A DNA stretch of 64,000 bases from Ostrinia nubilalis (taxonomy: Eukaryota; Arthropoda; Insecta; Lepidoptera; Crambidae), in contig NC_087093.1 in assembly GCF_963855985.1 (NCBI RefSeq), positions 6,765,501 to 6,829,500 on the forward strand, in the 5' to 3' direction. A model generated the notes under the pieces. It searched no databases. It was not told the origin of the DNA and worked only from the letters and a program-made list of their open reading frames with translations. Numbering within the stretch: position 1 is the stretch's first letter; the number at the start of each line of letters is the position of its first letter. This document shows positions 12,420-26,500 of the stretch, in pieces. The translations under genes were made by a program, and so were the position numbers.

Positions 12420-13740
12420 CACAAAATAATAGCGGGACCAAAAACGCCTAAGGTGCACACACACCTGTCTGAGCTAAATGCGACGAATGTATTTTTACCT
12501 TATACACTTTTAAGATCTATTTCAGTGCTCTCTTTCTTTAATTGAATTTAAAAAGTTCCCTTTATCATAAACTATTACCTATATCTTCTAAAGGTGTTTC
12601 ATTACCACCCAGACATTAATTTCTACCGCCGTAAATATGTTGCTGTATCCACGAGGAACTGCGAATAATCTCCAGAATTATTTTGACTGGATAATAATTT
12701 CACGGGTTATACGCGTAGTGGGCAGAATGTTATCATAATAAATGATGATTTCAGTGGAACTTTCATAAAATATTGCACTTGTTATTCGTTTAATCGAACA
12801 TTATTATTTTATTTATCGATTCTGTATCCAAAAGTATTTGTTCGAATCAAATTGGATGGAATGTTTCAAGAGTAGAGTCACAGTAGAGTTCAGTTTCAGA
12901 TATGTGACCCGCACAGGTCAAAAAGTTTCAGCCAAAAACTACCGAGACTAACCACGATGTATTGTTTGCCTCTCGTCGCCTACAAAGCTCTAGAACATGC
13001 ATCGGATACAATTGCCGCTCTATTCCCGACTAGGATTTGCAATTAGTTAAGCCACCGTTATTCTGCCTATTAATTCCCAATCCAATAGCTAAGGGTGTCC
13101 CATTGCATTCACGGTGAGGTATTATAAATTTAGGACAAGTTACCTCCCATACCCAAGCAGTTGTCAAAGTGGACCCTAAATAATTGATTACCTCGTTAAC
13201 AATTGATCATTGAGTATCAATTGATTAACGTTAGTGATCAACTGATATGGTATCAATTAATTACTACGTAGACTAGAACAGCCTGCCTCGAAAATTTACA
13301 TCGTAAAAAGGTAATATTTGAAAGCTCCTTAAAAGTAGGTATTAATCTATTAAGCATAATGTTTAAGTAAGTTAAGCATAATAATATGCAGTTTCATAAA
13401 AATCCACTAGTGGGAAAAATTTACGAAGACAGCATTTTGAGGAGTAATTTACCAAAGTTACGAGTTCAATTTCAAACTCCAAAGTCTAGGGCAGCTAGCA
13501 TTGGATAAGTACCTCGTTGGTAGTTGAATTAACAATATTGCAAAGCCGTTCGCTCAGAAAATTTTAATCTAGGTAAACCCTGCCTAGATTACATCATCTA
13601 ATATCGGCGGTGTTTGCAAAACTTAATTACTGAGCACTAACCCCTCGTTAAAGGTCGATGCCCATCACTGCAGAAGCAACTTGGACTACATCCAAAGGAT
13701 AAATACTTAGCTAAATTTGTTTAACGACTTTTTATATTAT
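12420..13740. other. non-coding stretch
   Basis: AT-rich; no coding signal or clear repeat. Confidence 0.45.
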
Positions 13741-13745
13741 TTACA

Positions 13746-13979
13746 ACTAGCTTTCCGCCCGCGGCTTCGCCCGCGTGGAATTTTGTCTGTCACAGAAAAA
13801 CTTTATCGCGCGCGTCCCTGTTTCAAAAACCGGGATAAAAACTATCCTATGTTCTTTCCCGGGACTCAAACTATCTCTATGCCAAATTTCATCAAAATCG
13901 GTTGCGAGGTTTAAGCGGGAAAGCGTAACAGACAGACAGACAGACAGAGTTACTTTCGCATTTATAATATTAGTTGGGA
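13746..13979 (+). repeat. interspersed repeat related to the TTATAATATTAG family
   Basis: It opens gcccgcggcttcgcccgcgt, carries a gacagacagacagacaga microsatellite at about 13930 and ends catttataatattagttggg. Same 5' and 3' ends as the copy at 5262, with a different middle. Confidence 0.7.
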
Positions 13980-14360
13980 TTGGGATTATTACTTAAAACA
14001 AGCGTAGGTATTATTACTCTAGCGCTTATCGCGTATCCCGTGGAATTAAGCTTACGAGTAAGTAGCAATCAGATAAAGGCTCCGATATCCGCTCAGTTAT
14101 CTCTGCCTGACTAGACATTGTAACATTTGCCATTTATTGAGTCATACGGAAGTCAGTTGCTTACTGATTTATATTTAACTTAAAGATGTAACAGAAAGAT
14201 CACAAAATTGAGTATACAACCACTCTGACTTTGGCTGGGCGCAGTATCAAAATATTTCTCTAACCTCATTTTAATAGAAAGTAAAGTTCAGAAAGCGCCA
14301 TCTCTTGCCGAAAATTAGAACCAATAAGAAAAAATGCTTACCAAAACGTTTTCTTTCCAG

Positions 14361-14547
14361 TCGGTTGGACGGCCAGCGCAGACGACGAGCAGCATGACGC
14401 GCGCGAGGGTGATGACGTCACGATGCAGTGCCGCTTCTCCCTGGACCACAACGCGGGGGACTCGCTCACCTACTACTGGGTGCGCAGCACGGCGAGCGGG
14501 CACGAGAACGTCGCCATAGGGAACATCCCCTTGGAAACTAATTACGA
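14361..14547 (+). CDS. ed: ed exon A: first half of Ig1
   Basis: Acceptor ttctttccag ends at 14360 and donor gtaagt starts at 14548. The exon enters with two bases completing a codon and leaves with two. It reads GWTASADDEQ, then a GDDVTMQC strand B with the first Ig cysteine, and a YYWVR strand C with the core tryptophan. It is GC-rich against an AT-rich intron. An upstream exon ending in phase 1 must supply the start codon and signal peptide. Confidence 0.9.
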
Positions 14548-17500
14548 GTAAGTAATTTAACTAACCACCGGAATCCCGGTTGTTACGGGAACAGATGTTT
14601 AGATACCTATATCTCAATTGTTTCTATCGTGACACGTTTTGCTAGTGTAACAGGTAATAGGCACTAATCTTGTTCGAGTATTTCTTGTCACAGAAAACAT
14701 AACACAACAAACTTAGATATATTGCCTGGATAAAAAAGCATTTGCTACTCGGGACTCGGGAATAAGTATCTGTTTGTCAATGTTAGAAAATTAGATCAGT
14801 TGTTCTTATGAGATTATTGCTTCCTTTATGTATTTACTTACATTCAATAACTTACCACGTTATAACAATACATGATGAACATTCAGGGATGATCGAACAA
14901 AATAAAGTACCTAATAGGTATTATGTTAAACTCACTGGTGGGAAATTCAATCATCGGGGCCCGAAGCCCACTTTCAGTATCTGCACTTGCAAAGTATGTT
15001 AAAGATAATGAAATAAAATTTAAAATGGAACACAAAAGAGAATAAAATACGAGTAGGAAGCGAAGCCATCCAGATTTTATTTTCCACCAGACTGTCGTCA
15101 TTATTCGGAACACCGCAATATATTGTAGTAATCAACATGAATATGTACCCTCAGAAAGAGCCAGCTTTATCCAACCATATTTCCATAGCATTTATTATAA
15201 ATGAAACATTATGAATTCATGTCGCTAACGAATCCTTAAATAAATAACTGTTGGGTTTATAAAAATAATGTTGTCTTCCAATAGCAATAAAAAGTGATAA
15301 GTTCTCATACTACGAACTGCTACAGACGCGTTTTCCGTAGCACGTTTATTGCGAAAATTCTTGTGAAAATACCTACTTTCATTGAAAATTTTTAATACTT
15401 CATTGAAATATTGTGTAAGGTTTTCCTTACTCCTTTAATAGGGTGTCTTACAAATAAATATGAAGAACTTTCACATTGAAACTACACAAAAACAAATCGT
15501 CAGCCCTGAAAAACTTAAATTGTATCTTTAAGAAGTACAGACGAGACAGCACATCAATATTTTTGTTGCAAAATAACATCTAATATAATAACTACACAAT
15601 AAAATGCACTGTGTGTTATATTACATTCTTAGTCCTAATTTAGGAAAATATTCTCCTAATCAGAATTAGCAGAAGTGCCCTAATATGACTCATCAGATTA
15701 TTTCTAAATAATTCTGTAGTAAACGAAGGCAAAGTCTGAATCATAGTGACATGTTTTGTAGCTGTAATAATTTCTCAGATTGTCCATCTAGTGAGCAGGA
15801 ATTCCATACTCCCTCTATAAGTTCTGGTTGACTTTTTAAGCTCTTTACAAATAAATAAAACTTTTCAAAGACTTTTCATCTCTGACACTACTTTTAAATG
15901 TAATTTTAGTGCAACTAAGCTCTGTTCTTAGAAACCTTGATGAAAAGACGAGAAATACCTTACATGTAGCATTGCTATCATATTTCTGCGATTATGACTT
16001 CACTAGATGCAAATATCACTAGGTAAAAATTTCCAGATTTCCAGGAATACAATTCAGGTTTTTGTTTGAATACCTACGTGTATGGTAGTGTTCAGGTTTT
16101 ACGATGTTTTTCCGTGACAACGGCACCGATATCTCAAAAGTAATGTACATGTGGTGACGTTTTTGCCACTAGGCTATCGCGCCTTTTCCTTTTCTTGTCC
16201 ACGCACAAATCATTTTCACGAAACAAAATATAACAGAGTTGAAGACAACGAGGATAATCTTACGCGCTCGTACATTACGTATGACGTAGATTGAATTTAC
16301 GTCACAACATTCGAGGCCAATTTCTAGTAGATTTCGATAGATTTTAATCAATACAGGTGAATAATACTAGGAATAAAATTATAAAATAGAAATTCTTGAT
16401 TTTCTGTAAAACAACAAATCCGTTTTCAAACGTTTCCTTAATGAAAGTTACGATATTGTAGAGCAGCATAAGCTACTGTTTGTATTGGGAATATCACAGT
16501 CCTCGAGGGATTCACGATAGTCTTTCTGTAAAGAACCGAAATCCGCAAACGGACCTGTGGAACGAGTTTATCTATTATATTAGAGTATCCGTCAAATTCC
16601 GCGGGAGTGCCTGTTTCTGTGTAACAAAGAGCTTAACTCTCATTTCTTCCAGCAACCTACTTTATTACAAAGTCGAGATGTTAATAATGAGAAACAGTAA
16701 TCTCAATGAGCTGTTACGTAAAACCATTTTTGAGGTAAAATTATTATTGTCCAATTATGTATTAGATAGGTGCTTAAATAAATACATGAATGAACAACCT
16801 ACAATATTTTTTTGCGTCAGAAGGGTTACCTGACCATATACATCCATCGTATAACATGATATTACCTACTAATGTAGAGTACTTAAACATTCCTTTGATG
16901 TTAACGTTGAATCTGATTAATTGGGTTTCTTCTTTGTACAGTCCTTAAAGAATCGTGTCATGTCTGAAGACAGAGCCGTTATATTATAATACCAATATGA
17001 AATACTTAATACCTTTATGATTACTAATTACGAGTTATTCTGTTTAGAATTTTACTCCTTTTCATATTCATTTCGATGCCTAGACTGTAATAGGTCACTT
17101 ACCTACATATTTATTCTGCCCTCGATAGTTGAAAAGGCACATATGTAACACTATTTTCTGATGTGAGTTAAACTCAAGGGCAGCCAAAATTAAAAATTAT
17201 TTGAAACTTTTTTATCTACGTTTTGATTTGGTGTTTGAGGCGCCCTTTTAACTACCCGCGGCAGTATTGCAAATAAATAAAATTAAAGTGAATAACGACG
17301 ACAATATTTCACATTGTTTCAGAATATCGTACAAGCCTGAGGAGGGCCGCTACGACCTGATGGTGGCTAACGTATCGTACGAGCGCGACAATGGGCGGTT
17401 CGAGTGCCGGGTGAAGGCGGGCGGCTCGGGGCGCACACTGCACTCGCAGGTATGGATGGATGTGTCCGGCTTATTGACTTTTTCCGGAAATTTTCTTTTT

Positions 17501-20500
17501 CTTTTGTCCGCAATGAGTTCGGGTTTTTGAGTTTTCTTGATTTTTTTCTTGGATGGAAAAAGAGTAGTAACTAGAATAGTTAATCAAATAAGTCTTCAAT
17601 CTGTATTAATCTGTAATTTGTCAATAACAAAAAAGAAATATGTCTTTCAGTTAACGAGATCAAACATATGTATTGCAACTTACTTCAAACTTATTAGTGT
17701 CAGGATTTTTCATATTTCAAGATTGCAAAAATTGAGCCCACATCATCAATCCTCATTATCTCTCTCATTTGTCTCAAAAGAAAATAAGTATGAAACTTGC
17801 AAATGTTACTTGTTTTTATATTGTACTTGTAACTGTTTTGCAACGTAATGAGATCAAATATATCATCCAACTATTATAGTTCAGTCAGCAGTTCAGTCCA
17901 GTAGTTTCAGGACTTCTACGAAGTTTCCATGTTATTTTCAAGACTTCAAATGTCTACAAATAAAACCTTCTTGCAGGGACACGCGCTAGTGGTGCTAACA
18001 TTGCCGCGCGCGCCGCTTCTAACTCCAGGGCCGCACGCGCAAGCACAGGAGGGCCGCGAGCTCAAGCTGGCCTGCTCCAGCTCGGGCGGCTCGCCTGACC
18101 CTTCCATCAAGTGAGTACATCCTCGTTTAATAATCAGCAATAAGCAACGTCAGGACGACGTCCATTTAAATCGTACTTAGTACAGTGAACAGATCAGACT
18201 ACAAGGCGCTCCTTTTGTTTTCCTGGAATTCAAGACCACCTTCAAAGAATCGAATGGCATTCATCATCATCATTTCAGCCATAGGACATCCACTGCTGAA
18301 CATAGGCCTCCCCCAATGCTTTTCATGTTGATCGATTGGTAGCGGCCTGCGTCCAGCGCTTCCCTGCTACCTTTACGATGTCGTCGGTCCACCTTGTAGG
18401 TGGTATGGTACGAATGGCATTACTTTTTTTAATTAATTATTTTTTCTTACAAAATAATTCGCCATAGTTAAACAACCGTGTAATAACACCTAAGACAAGT
18501 AAAAAATATCAATATAATCACATTAGTTTTATTTAAATAATAAACGATCAATGAAAATTATGTACAAAAAGACTAGATAACCGGGTGACTATTTTGGAAA
18601 AAACCTCTATTAACCGATTGAGTCCCAGACGGCATTAATTAATGTCATAACAATTGATTATCTATTGTGTCTAGATTCGCGGAGCTTGAAGGATTAAGAT
18701 TGATGATTATCATCAATCATAATAATCTTCGAAAATATACGTTTTTAACACATTTTCATTAGGATTTATTCATAGAATAAGTATACCCCTAAAATTTTAG
18801 TAAATCAAAAGAAGCACGTTATAGTATTTATGTTGCAAAATAACAAATGACAACTACGTATAAAATACTTTATTAGTGTGTCGCCCGTATAAATAAATTA
18901 ATTATTGCCTTAATAAGTTAAGCTGCTACGAGAAAATCTGGTGCTACAAGAAACCTAGGCAGGTTTTTTGTGGTCCAATCTAAATAATATCGTTGCTCAT
19001 TCATACTACGTAATAATTTTAATACTTTTTTGGTCATACTCGTAAATTCGTCCTCTTAGGATAGATGCCTAATTATTTCGATGTAAAGTGGGCAAATAAG
19101 TAATTGATGTATTTTGTTTCCATTTTTTGCGTGAAGGGCAAAAAATTATATTCATTCTTCCCCACTTTTGCGATTGTAATAATTATGTATAGATTCTTAA
19201 TCTGGTCCTAAAAAATTGTATAGCCACTGGGGTCCATATTTTAACGTTAATTATGCTCAAATTTCATGCTTTAAGTTCATTAAAAGAAGTTCCCATTCTT
19301 CTGCCGATAGAAATATCGGGCTAATAATCTAAAATTACGGACCTATGGGTAACGTTCTCCACCTTATCCATTATTACACATTAAGAACGGCCTACAGGCA
19401 AGATAAAAAGCTGATAAATGTGGTGATAAATTTCGCGTAGGCAGTGAGTTGGATTCAATTAGAGTTAGGGAGAAAGGCAAGGATACGAAGCCGGCGGGCG
19501 GTCGGCCAGAATGGCCGGCGACGCCGCGACCCTACATTGTTGGGAGCCGACAAAGCACCACAAGTGAAAAACGAAACGCGGTTGTGCGTAATTATCTCAT
19601 AAGAAAAGATCACTGTCATTTCCAGCGGCTTTATACGCAACCTTGGAAGTCCTGAAGAAAAGTCCTGAAGGAAGGAGGTTATTACGTGGGTGTATGAATA
19701 TCTGGATTTTGAACTAAGTTTGTTTTATATAAATTAACAATAACGGAGTCCAAGTTAATTATAAAGACCTAATTATAATGATATCTCTAACGGTCTCATG
19801 GTTATGTTTTGAAATAATTACGCGAATAAATTATCGCCCTTGTACTTACCTACTTCGCTGCGTTTCAGTCTTCCAAGTAATTAAACAGACATTAGATGTG
19901 TCTTTGCTTCGTAAAAGTTAATGGCAAAACAAAGAGTACAACGTAACATTAACCTTCTCGGTAATTTCCCTAGAAATATAAAACGGGATTATAAAATACA
20001 TTTACATTAATCTTGGTCTCTGCCTCAATGAACGTAAACTAGGTACCCACGTCTGTTACGGTACTTAGTTTTTTCCATCTAATATAAAAATGCTTTGATG
20101 TTTCTAACAACGATTTTCATACGGGTTCTCGGAAATTGAGATGTAGGGTATGTACGAATGACATAGCGGTATCATAGGATAATGGAATAGATAGATTTGT
20201 TATCCGCCTGAGGCCCAAAGGATAGAGCTTTCATTTGCATTTGTCATTTAGAGTCTGTTTGAGACGAGTAGTCCCGACCTATGCTTTTCATTGAAATAAA
20301 TCAAGTTACTGAGTTATCTGGGGGCACGGCAGTGCCCCCACCAAGTCGAGCAAAAAAGCGGCACGGCCGTACCATCCTTTTCTCGAAGCAATTAAGGCCA
20401 TTTTCGACCGCCTGTAACTTCGTTGTGGATAAAACTAGAAGGCTGAATTTTCATTAGCTATGCAGGCATTGTAAAGACACGGTATATTTAAAATTTCATT

Positions 20501-23500
20501 CAATTTGAACCAGTAGTTTAAGAATTATAACGGGTCAAAGTTACTTAATTTTGTCACTCACTGACTCACTGACTCACTGACTCACTGACTCACTGACTCA
20601 CTGACTCACTGACTCACTGACTCACTGACTCACCGATCATCAAAATTCTAAGGCACTTCTAGCAGACCTAGGAGCTTCAAATTTGGAATATAAGTAGTGT
20701 TTGGTGTATGAATCAAGGAAAAACTAAAATATTTGGGGGCACGGTAGTGCAACCGCCAAGTCGAGTAAAATTTTTCAATTTCGGTCCAGTTTTCTAGATA
20801 CATAACTGCTGTCTACAAAATACAAAAAGAAATGAGATTTGGGGGCACGGTAGTGCAACTGCCAAGTCGAGTAAAATTTTTCAATTTCGGTCCAGTTTTC
20901 TAGATACATAACTGCTGTCTACAAAATACAAAAAGAAATGAGATCCCATCAAAAACAATACTTGTCAAAAAAACCAAGTCTCGCAACTCAGTTGTTCTAC
21001 GGTAAAAAGTTGTGAGATCCATGTAATACCAAGTCCAGGCCAGGAAATCTTTAACGTTTTACATAAATATATTGACTTGGCCATCGCATGAAAACACGTG
21101 TAAATTAAATTATTTAGTGCGATGGCCAAGTCAATAATTTATGTAAAACGTTAAAGATTTCCTGGCCTGGACTTGGTATTACATGGATCTCACAACTTTT
21201 TACCGTAGAACAACTGAGTAGCGAGACTTGGTTTTTTTGACAAGTATTGTTTTTGATGGGATATTTATTACTTAAACCACAGTTCTCAATCTCCGAAGAC
21301 ATTTTAATGGGAGCTTGTATAGATCAAAGTGAATTTACTTTAAAGCCTTATGTTTTTAAGGCGGAAAAAGATCAGTGATCATCTCAGTCACCCTTTTTTT
21401 CTATAATTGGGAAAAGAAGAAATAAGTAGGTATAATCAGGTACATATTAAAAATAATAATGAACCTATCATTTTAAACTGACGACGATGCGACGATTTAA
21501 ATTACCTACAGCTACATTATATGGAAACGTAGTCCCATTCAAGTCGCGTTACAGTTACGTCGGCAGTGTAAAAAAACTGAATTATGCGTTAAATAAAATC
21601 GACACCAATAAATTAACTTGCTGTTTAAAAACTGTAAAAATATGATTTTTGTATGGCAGTTCAAGCTTATGACATAATTGAGTAATTTGTATTAATTTCA
21701 AATTAGTTTTATAGTTGATTGACAACTAATTGAGTTTTAAATCATCTGATAATTTGAAAAAGTGGTGCTTTCGAAATAGTGTTAAATACCCAATATCTTT
21801 ACGCCTATTTGGAAATTTGACCAAAAATTTGTTACAGATGGTACAAGGACGGGTCGACGTACCCCCTAGAAGCGGAGGTGACGTACGGCAAGACGCGCGC
21901 CGAGGCGTCGGTGGCGACGCTGACGCTGATGCCTGCGCGCGAGCACGACGGCGCCACCTTCCGTTGCGTGGTGTGGAACCGCGCCATGCCCGAGGGCCAG
22001 CAGCTGGATGCCACCGTCGACCTTAGCGTCAACTGTGAGTACTTATAATAATGATTGGCTGAGGCCCGCATAACAGATGTTTAATCCATCCTAAAAAGGC
22101 GGAGAAAAGAAACGAAAAAGAATAACATTAATAAAATGTAAATACACACATATTATGTTCATGCACACGAATGTGATGAACATGTGACCTCTCGGCATTG
22201 TCAGAACACCATACTTATTAAAACACCATTACATTCGTCACAATCGTAGAATATAAAAAAATCTGAACACCAGCAAGCCTACAATTAAAGCGCATTTATA
22301 AACCGACAAACGTTTTACCTGTTTTAATATTAATATAGCTAAATCCAGACGCGTATTCACGGCCGGACGAAAGCGCGGAAGTTTTTCCCTGTCCGTGTAA
22401 AGACCGGTAATAAATAGTGTATAAAGTTCTCCACCGGATTTCATTAAGCACCATCTGGGATAGAGACTATTTAGGGAACTAAAATCAATTACTAATTAAT
22501 CCCCGCAATCTGGCACCGTTAACAACTCTGTCGGATTGTAGTGTCATTATCAAATCACTCTCTCAAACCCAAGCCCGACCGCAATACTCTGATAAATGTA
22601 GTTTATCATATTAGGAAAGTTATAAAGTACTTATTCGAGAAAACCTCGCTATTCAATAAACAAGTTGTAACGCTTGTTTAGGGTGAAACTAACTTCTGTC
22701 TCGCACATACAGCGTGTAATTGTAATAACCCAAAAGTTCTTCAGCATATAAAGAAAAGTTTTATTTTATATGTCTTCTTGTCATACTTGATTCTTAGCTC
22801 CATATTTATTTTATTTTAGTCGTTACCTAGTAGTGGTTGTGTTGTAATGACGTAAGAATTTTGTTTCAGCAAAAAAACTTACAGAATAGAATAGTGTTAT
22901 TGATTTATGAAGCAAAAGAGTGGGTTATCCATATACCTACACCATCTTTTTAGTATGAAAGTAGGTAGGTCGGTAGTATACACGCATTTTGCAAATGGTT
23001 TCTCCTGTTATTATTCTCATATTACGTTGTACATTTTTAATGCTCTCTAAATATTTCCATTTATTGGGCACTTTTATACCTCACTTAAAAATTGGCTCGG
23101 TATGAATGCCATTTTCGTCCTTTTGCGTTTCATAAAAGGGTACCTCACATTTCCGCGGTTCAGTCCGCATGTTTACAAAAAAATGTCCAAGTCCGAGCTG
23201 GATCAAACGGGAAATAAGTTCTGTCTTTTAATTATTTGTGTAAAACAGCAACATGGATGCCAAACATGATTACTACCGTAAAAAAGTGTTTTATTTTCTA
23301 GGATTAGGAAATATCCCAGAGACAAACTTTCAAATTACCTACTACTCGCCTAGGAATATGTACAAATTATGTTTATCTTGAAATTAGTATACAAATTAGA
23401 TTTTGAATGTGGATGAAACATGCGAAATACGTCATCGGAACTACTCATAGTTCGGCCAGGAAACAATAGCAATCAAAACTTCCAATGCTTTATTCGCAAT

Positions 23501-26500
23501 TATTAATAGATTCTCGTAGAGTGTTAAGTATTTTAACAGAGGAAAATCACGAAGCTCCACAACAAAGTAATCGTAGTTTGAGACAGTAAAATGTATTGAG
23601 TTTCATTAATTAAGGGGCGGTATTTATGTAATAACCTACACCGATCATTATCGTATAAGTCCCATATCTATTGAGCTCATGAATGCGACGATCCCCTTTG
23701 AATAAAGCGTTAATGTAAAATCAATAATAGTTAATAAGCCATTTAGTATTCACAATGTACCATACAATTTCACTTTTGGAAAATACATTACCTAAATTAT
23801 TTCTTGCAGACGAGCAGTGTAACTTATCAGTAGTGGCAGTATTATTATTTGAAATTGAATTGAACCGAATTTAATAGGCACTCATTTATTATGTAGGTAG
23901 GTACCTATGTTCCGTTTCACTTCTTACAGAATCCTAAAATACGGGGAATGTTCCATTTCAAAGTAGGGACTCGTGAGCAAATTTAAGACGTCTAGGATCA
24001 GTGGCCCGCAGCTATCAAGCGGAGGTACAGTCGACATCAAAATATTTTTACACTTTAAGTGCTTCTTTAAAAGAGTCTTTGTCGTCCCATGAAAGTGCAC
24101 AAAGAGATCTTAACGTTTCTGTGCCATCAAATCTTATCCTTTGCTCCATTTGCAAAGATATTTCTGAGCACTTAAAATGTTTTTGATGTCGACTGTACGA
24201 CGCTTTCAGCAAACAGCCTCAGTCATCTGGGATCTAGGCTATTTCCACTGCTGTGAACGACACACGTTCACACAGTATGTCAGTAATACTGATGATAATA
24301 ATCAAAAAATCTCATTGGACAAAAATTACAGCATGCAATTTATTCACTTTTTTTTTATTAAACTACAAAATATTATTAATAGTTTCCTGTATTTCTTAAA
24401 TTGTCCGTTAAACATTGAGAAGTTTGTCTTTTTCTCGATCTACCCATTTCAATTCACTTATATTTTATAGTGTAGTAGGTAGGTAAGTAGGTAACTGAAG
24501 GTCATAAAGGTATTGAATAAAAAACACACAAAAATCGAATGAAATCAAGATACATTCGTGATGTCTATGCCCTGAATGTTGGCGTGCCTAGAAATAATTT
24601 CATAATTATGTATCAAATTATATTAGTATTGTACTGGGACTGTGGCAAGTTAAGATCTAACTAATGCCCGTTCAATACTACTGCTTATTCCCCATCGGAC
24701 AGATTGTTTCTGGCGTAATCGTAGGTTACTGCCGTGACTCGGTGTCTGTTAGTTGGGTGTGGGTATACAATATTATCTGAGTTGCACACAGAATAAAGTT
24801 AGGGGAAAGTAGTACGAGATGATCCCCTTAAGCGGGAATCGCTGTAAAATACATATTTTTCAAGGTAAACCAAAAATAAAGACGATTACTACTAGTATAT
24901 TTATCTATCCAACTTTCCTTATACTCAAAACCAGAAATTAATTGAGGTTTCATTAAAATATTCCATTTTTTGCAAAACCTTACAAAGTGATCATCTTGTA
25001 CACCCCTGTGGGTAAGATGATCCCCCAGGTAGGGGTAAGATGATCCCTATGATTCTGTTCTATGATCTATTCTTTTCTGGTTATATTCCTTTCGGAGTAC
25101 CTAATTATGCGAACAAATCAAAATCAAAATCAAAAATATTTATTCAGTTTAGACCACAAGTGGCACTTATGAAATCGTTAAAAAGTTAGAAAAGAAAAAC
25201 ATTTACGAATTAAATAACGAAAATAACTAATTCTTTCTTAGTACCTGCTAAAAAGCGTTTAAATAATTGAAACGCTTTTTGGCTGGCTTTAAATTCACCT
25301 GCTTCATCACCCTCTACCCCAGCACATGCTTTATGGCCCCATTTTCCACATGCATAACATTTTATCCATCCTTCACCCTTGGTATCGCTTGAAAACTTTT
25401 CTGTTCAGTACAGCCACTCAGTATCATCTCCTTCAGACTCAGGTGAGTTATATGAAGTTCTCTTTCTTTTATTTCACTTCCCTTTACCTACTCCATTGAC
25501 TTTTTTTGTTTTAATTCCCAGGGATCATCTCGTACATATAGGAAGGGATCATCTTGACCCAAGTCCTACTTTTTGTTAAATATTTGCTAAAATAATCTAC
25601 AAGTACGCGGCTACGTTTTTATGACCAAAATATTAAAATTAAACATAATAGAAAGCCTAACGACAACAGTAATTACATTTAACATTGTTTGAATAAAAGT
25701 AACATAAGCTCAAAGTCATGCCTATTTTAGATCAGAAGTACACAATTTTTCTTTTTTCTCGTCAAATTCGATGTATCGCTTGTAGGCTACTAACATATAT
25801 TCCTACATTAAAGTACAAATTACTATGTACAGTCTAGCACTTTTTGTATTCAAAATTAATTTAAAACTTAATCCATAAAACTCAACTTCAAAATTAATTG
25901 TAAACATTAAACTAACTTAAAATAAATAAAACACTAACCTAGATTTAAAATATTAATACTTACACACTAATATAACTATTAAAACTAATTCTTGCATTTG
26001 TATTGAATCATCGATATCGGTATCGACAATGCATTATCGACACGGGTAAACGCTAAGCGCTCGTCACACGAGGCGGATAACAAATATGCTCCAGTGGAAC
26101 TCCGCAACCCGTTCGTGACGCGCGCGCGCCGCTCGATGTGCAATTGTGCGACTGAAATTCAGTAACACCGTTCGCGATCGTTCTTGTATTTTTGTATGCT
26201 CGTCATATATTATTACATACTCCTTCTGTATGAACTTTCAACGTATGTACTGGCATTGTGACTGTTTACCTACCCGCTGTGTGGTGAATAAATGCAGTGA
26301 AATTGATATCGGATTTCTTTTCGTATACATCTACCTGGAGATACATCTACCAAGTACGTACCCTATACGCTCATGCCACCATTACGATTTGACTGAGGCG
26401 GGGATGTGTCCAGAGCTATGTTTTACCAGTAAAAGAAACTAAATGACGTTAGTGGTTTCAGCACAATCGCGAAAGATCATCTTACCCCAGGGGATCAACT

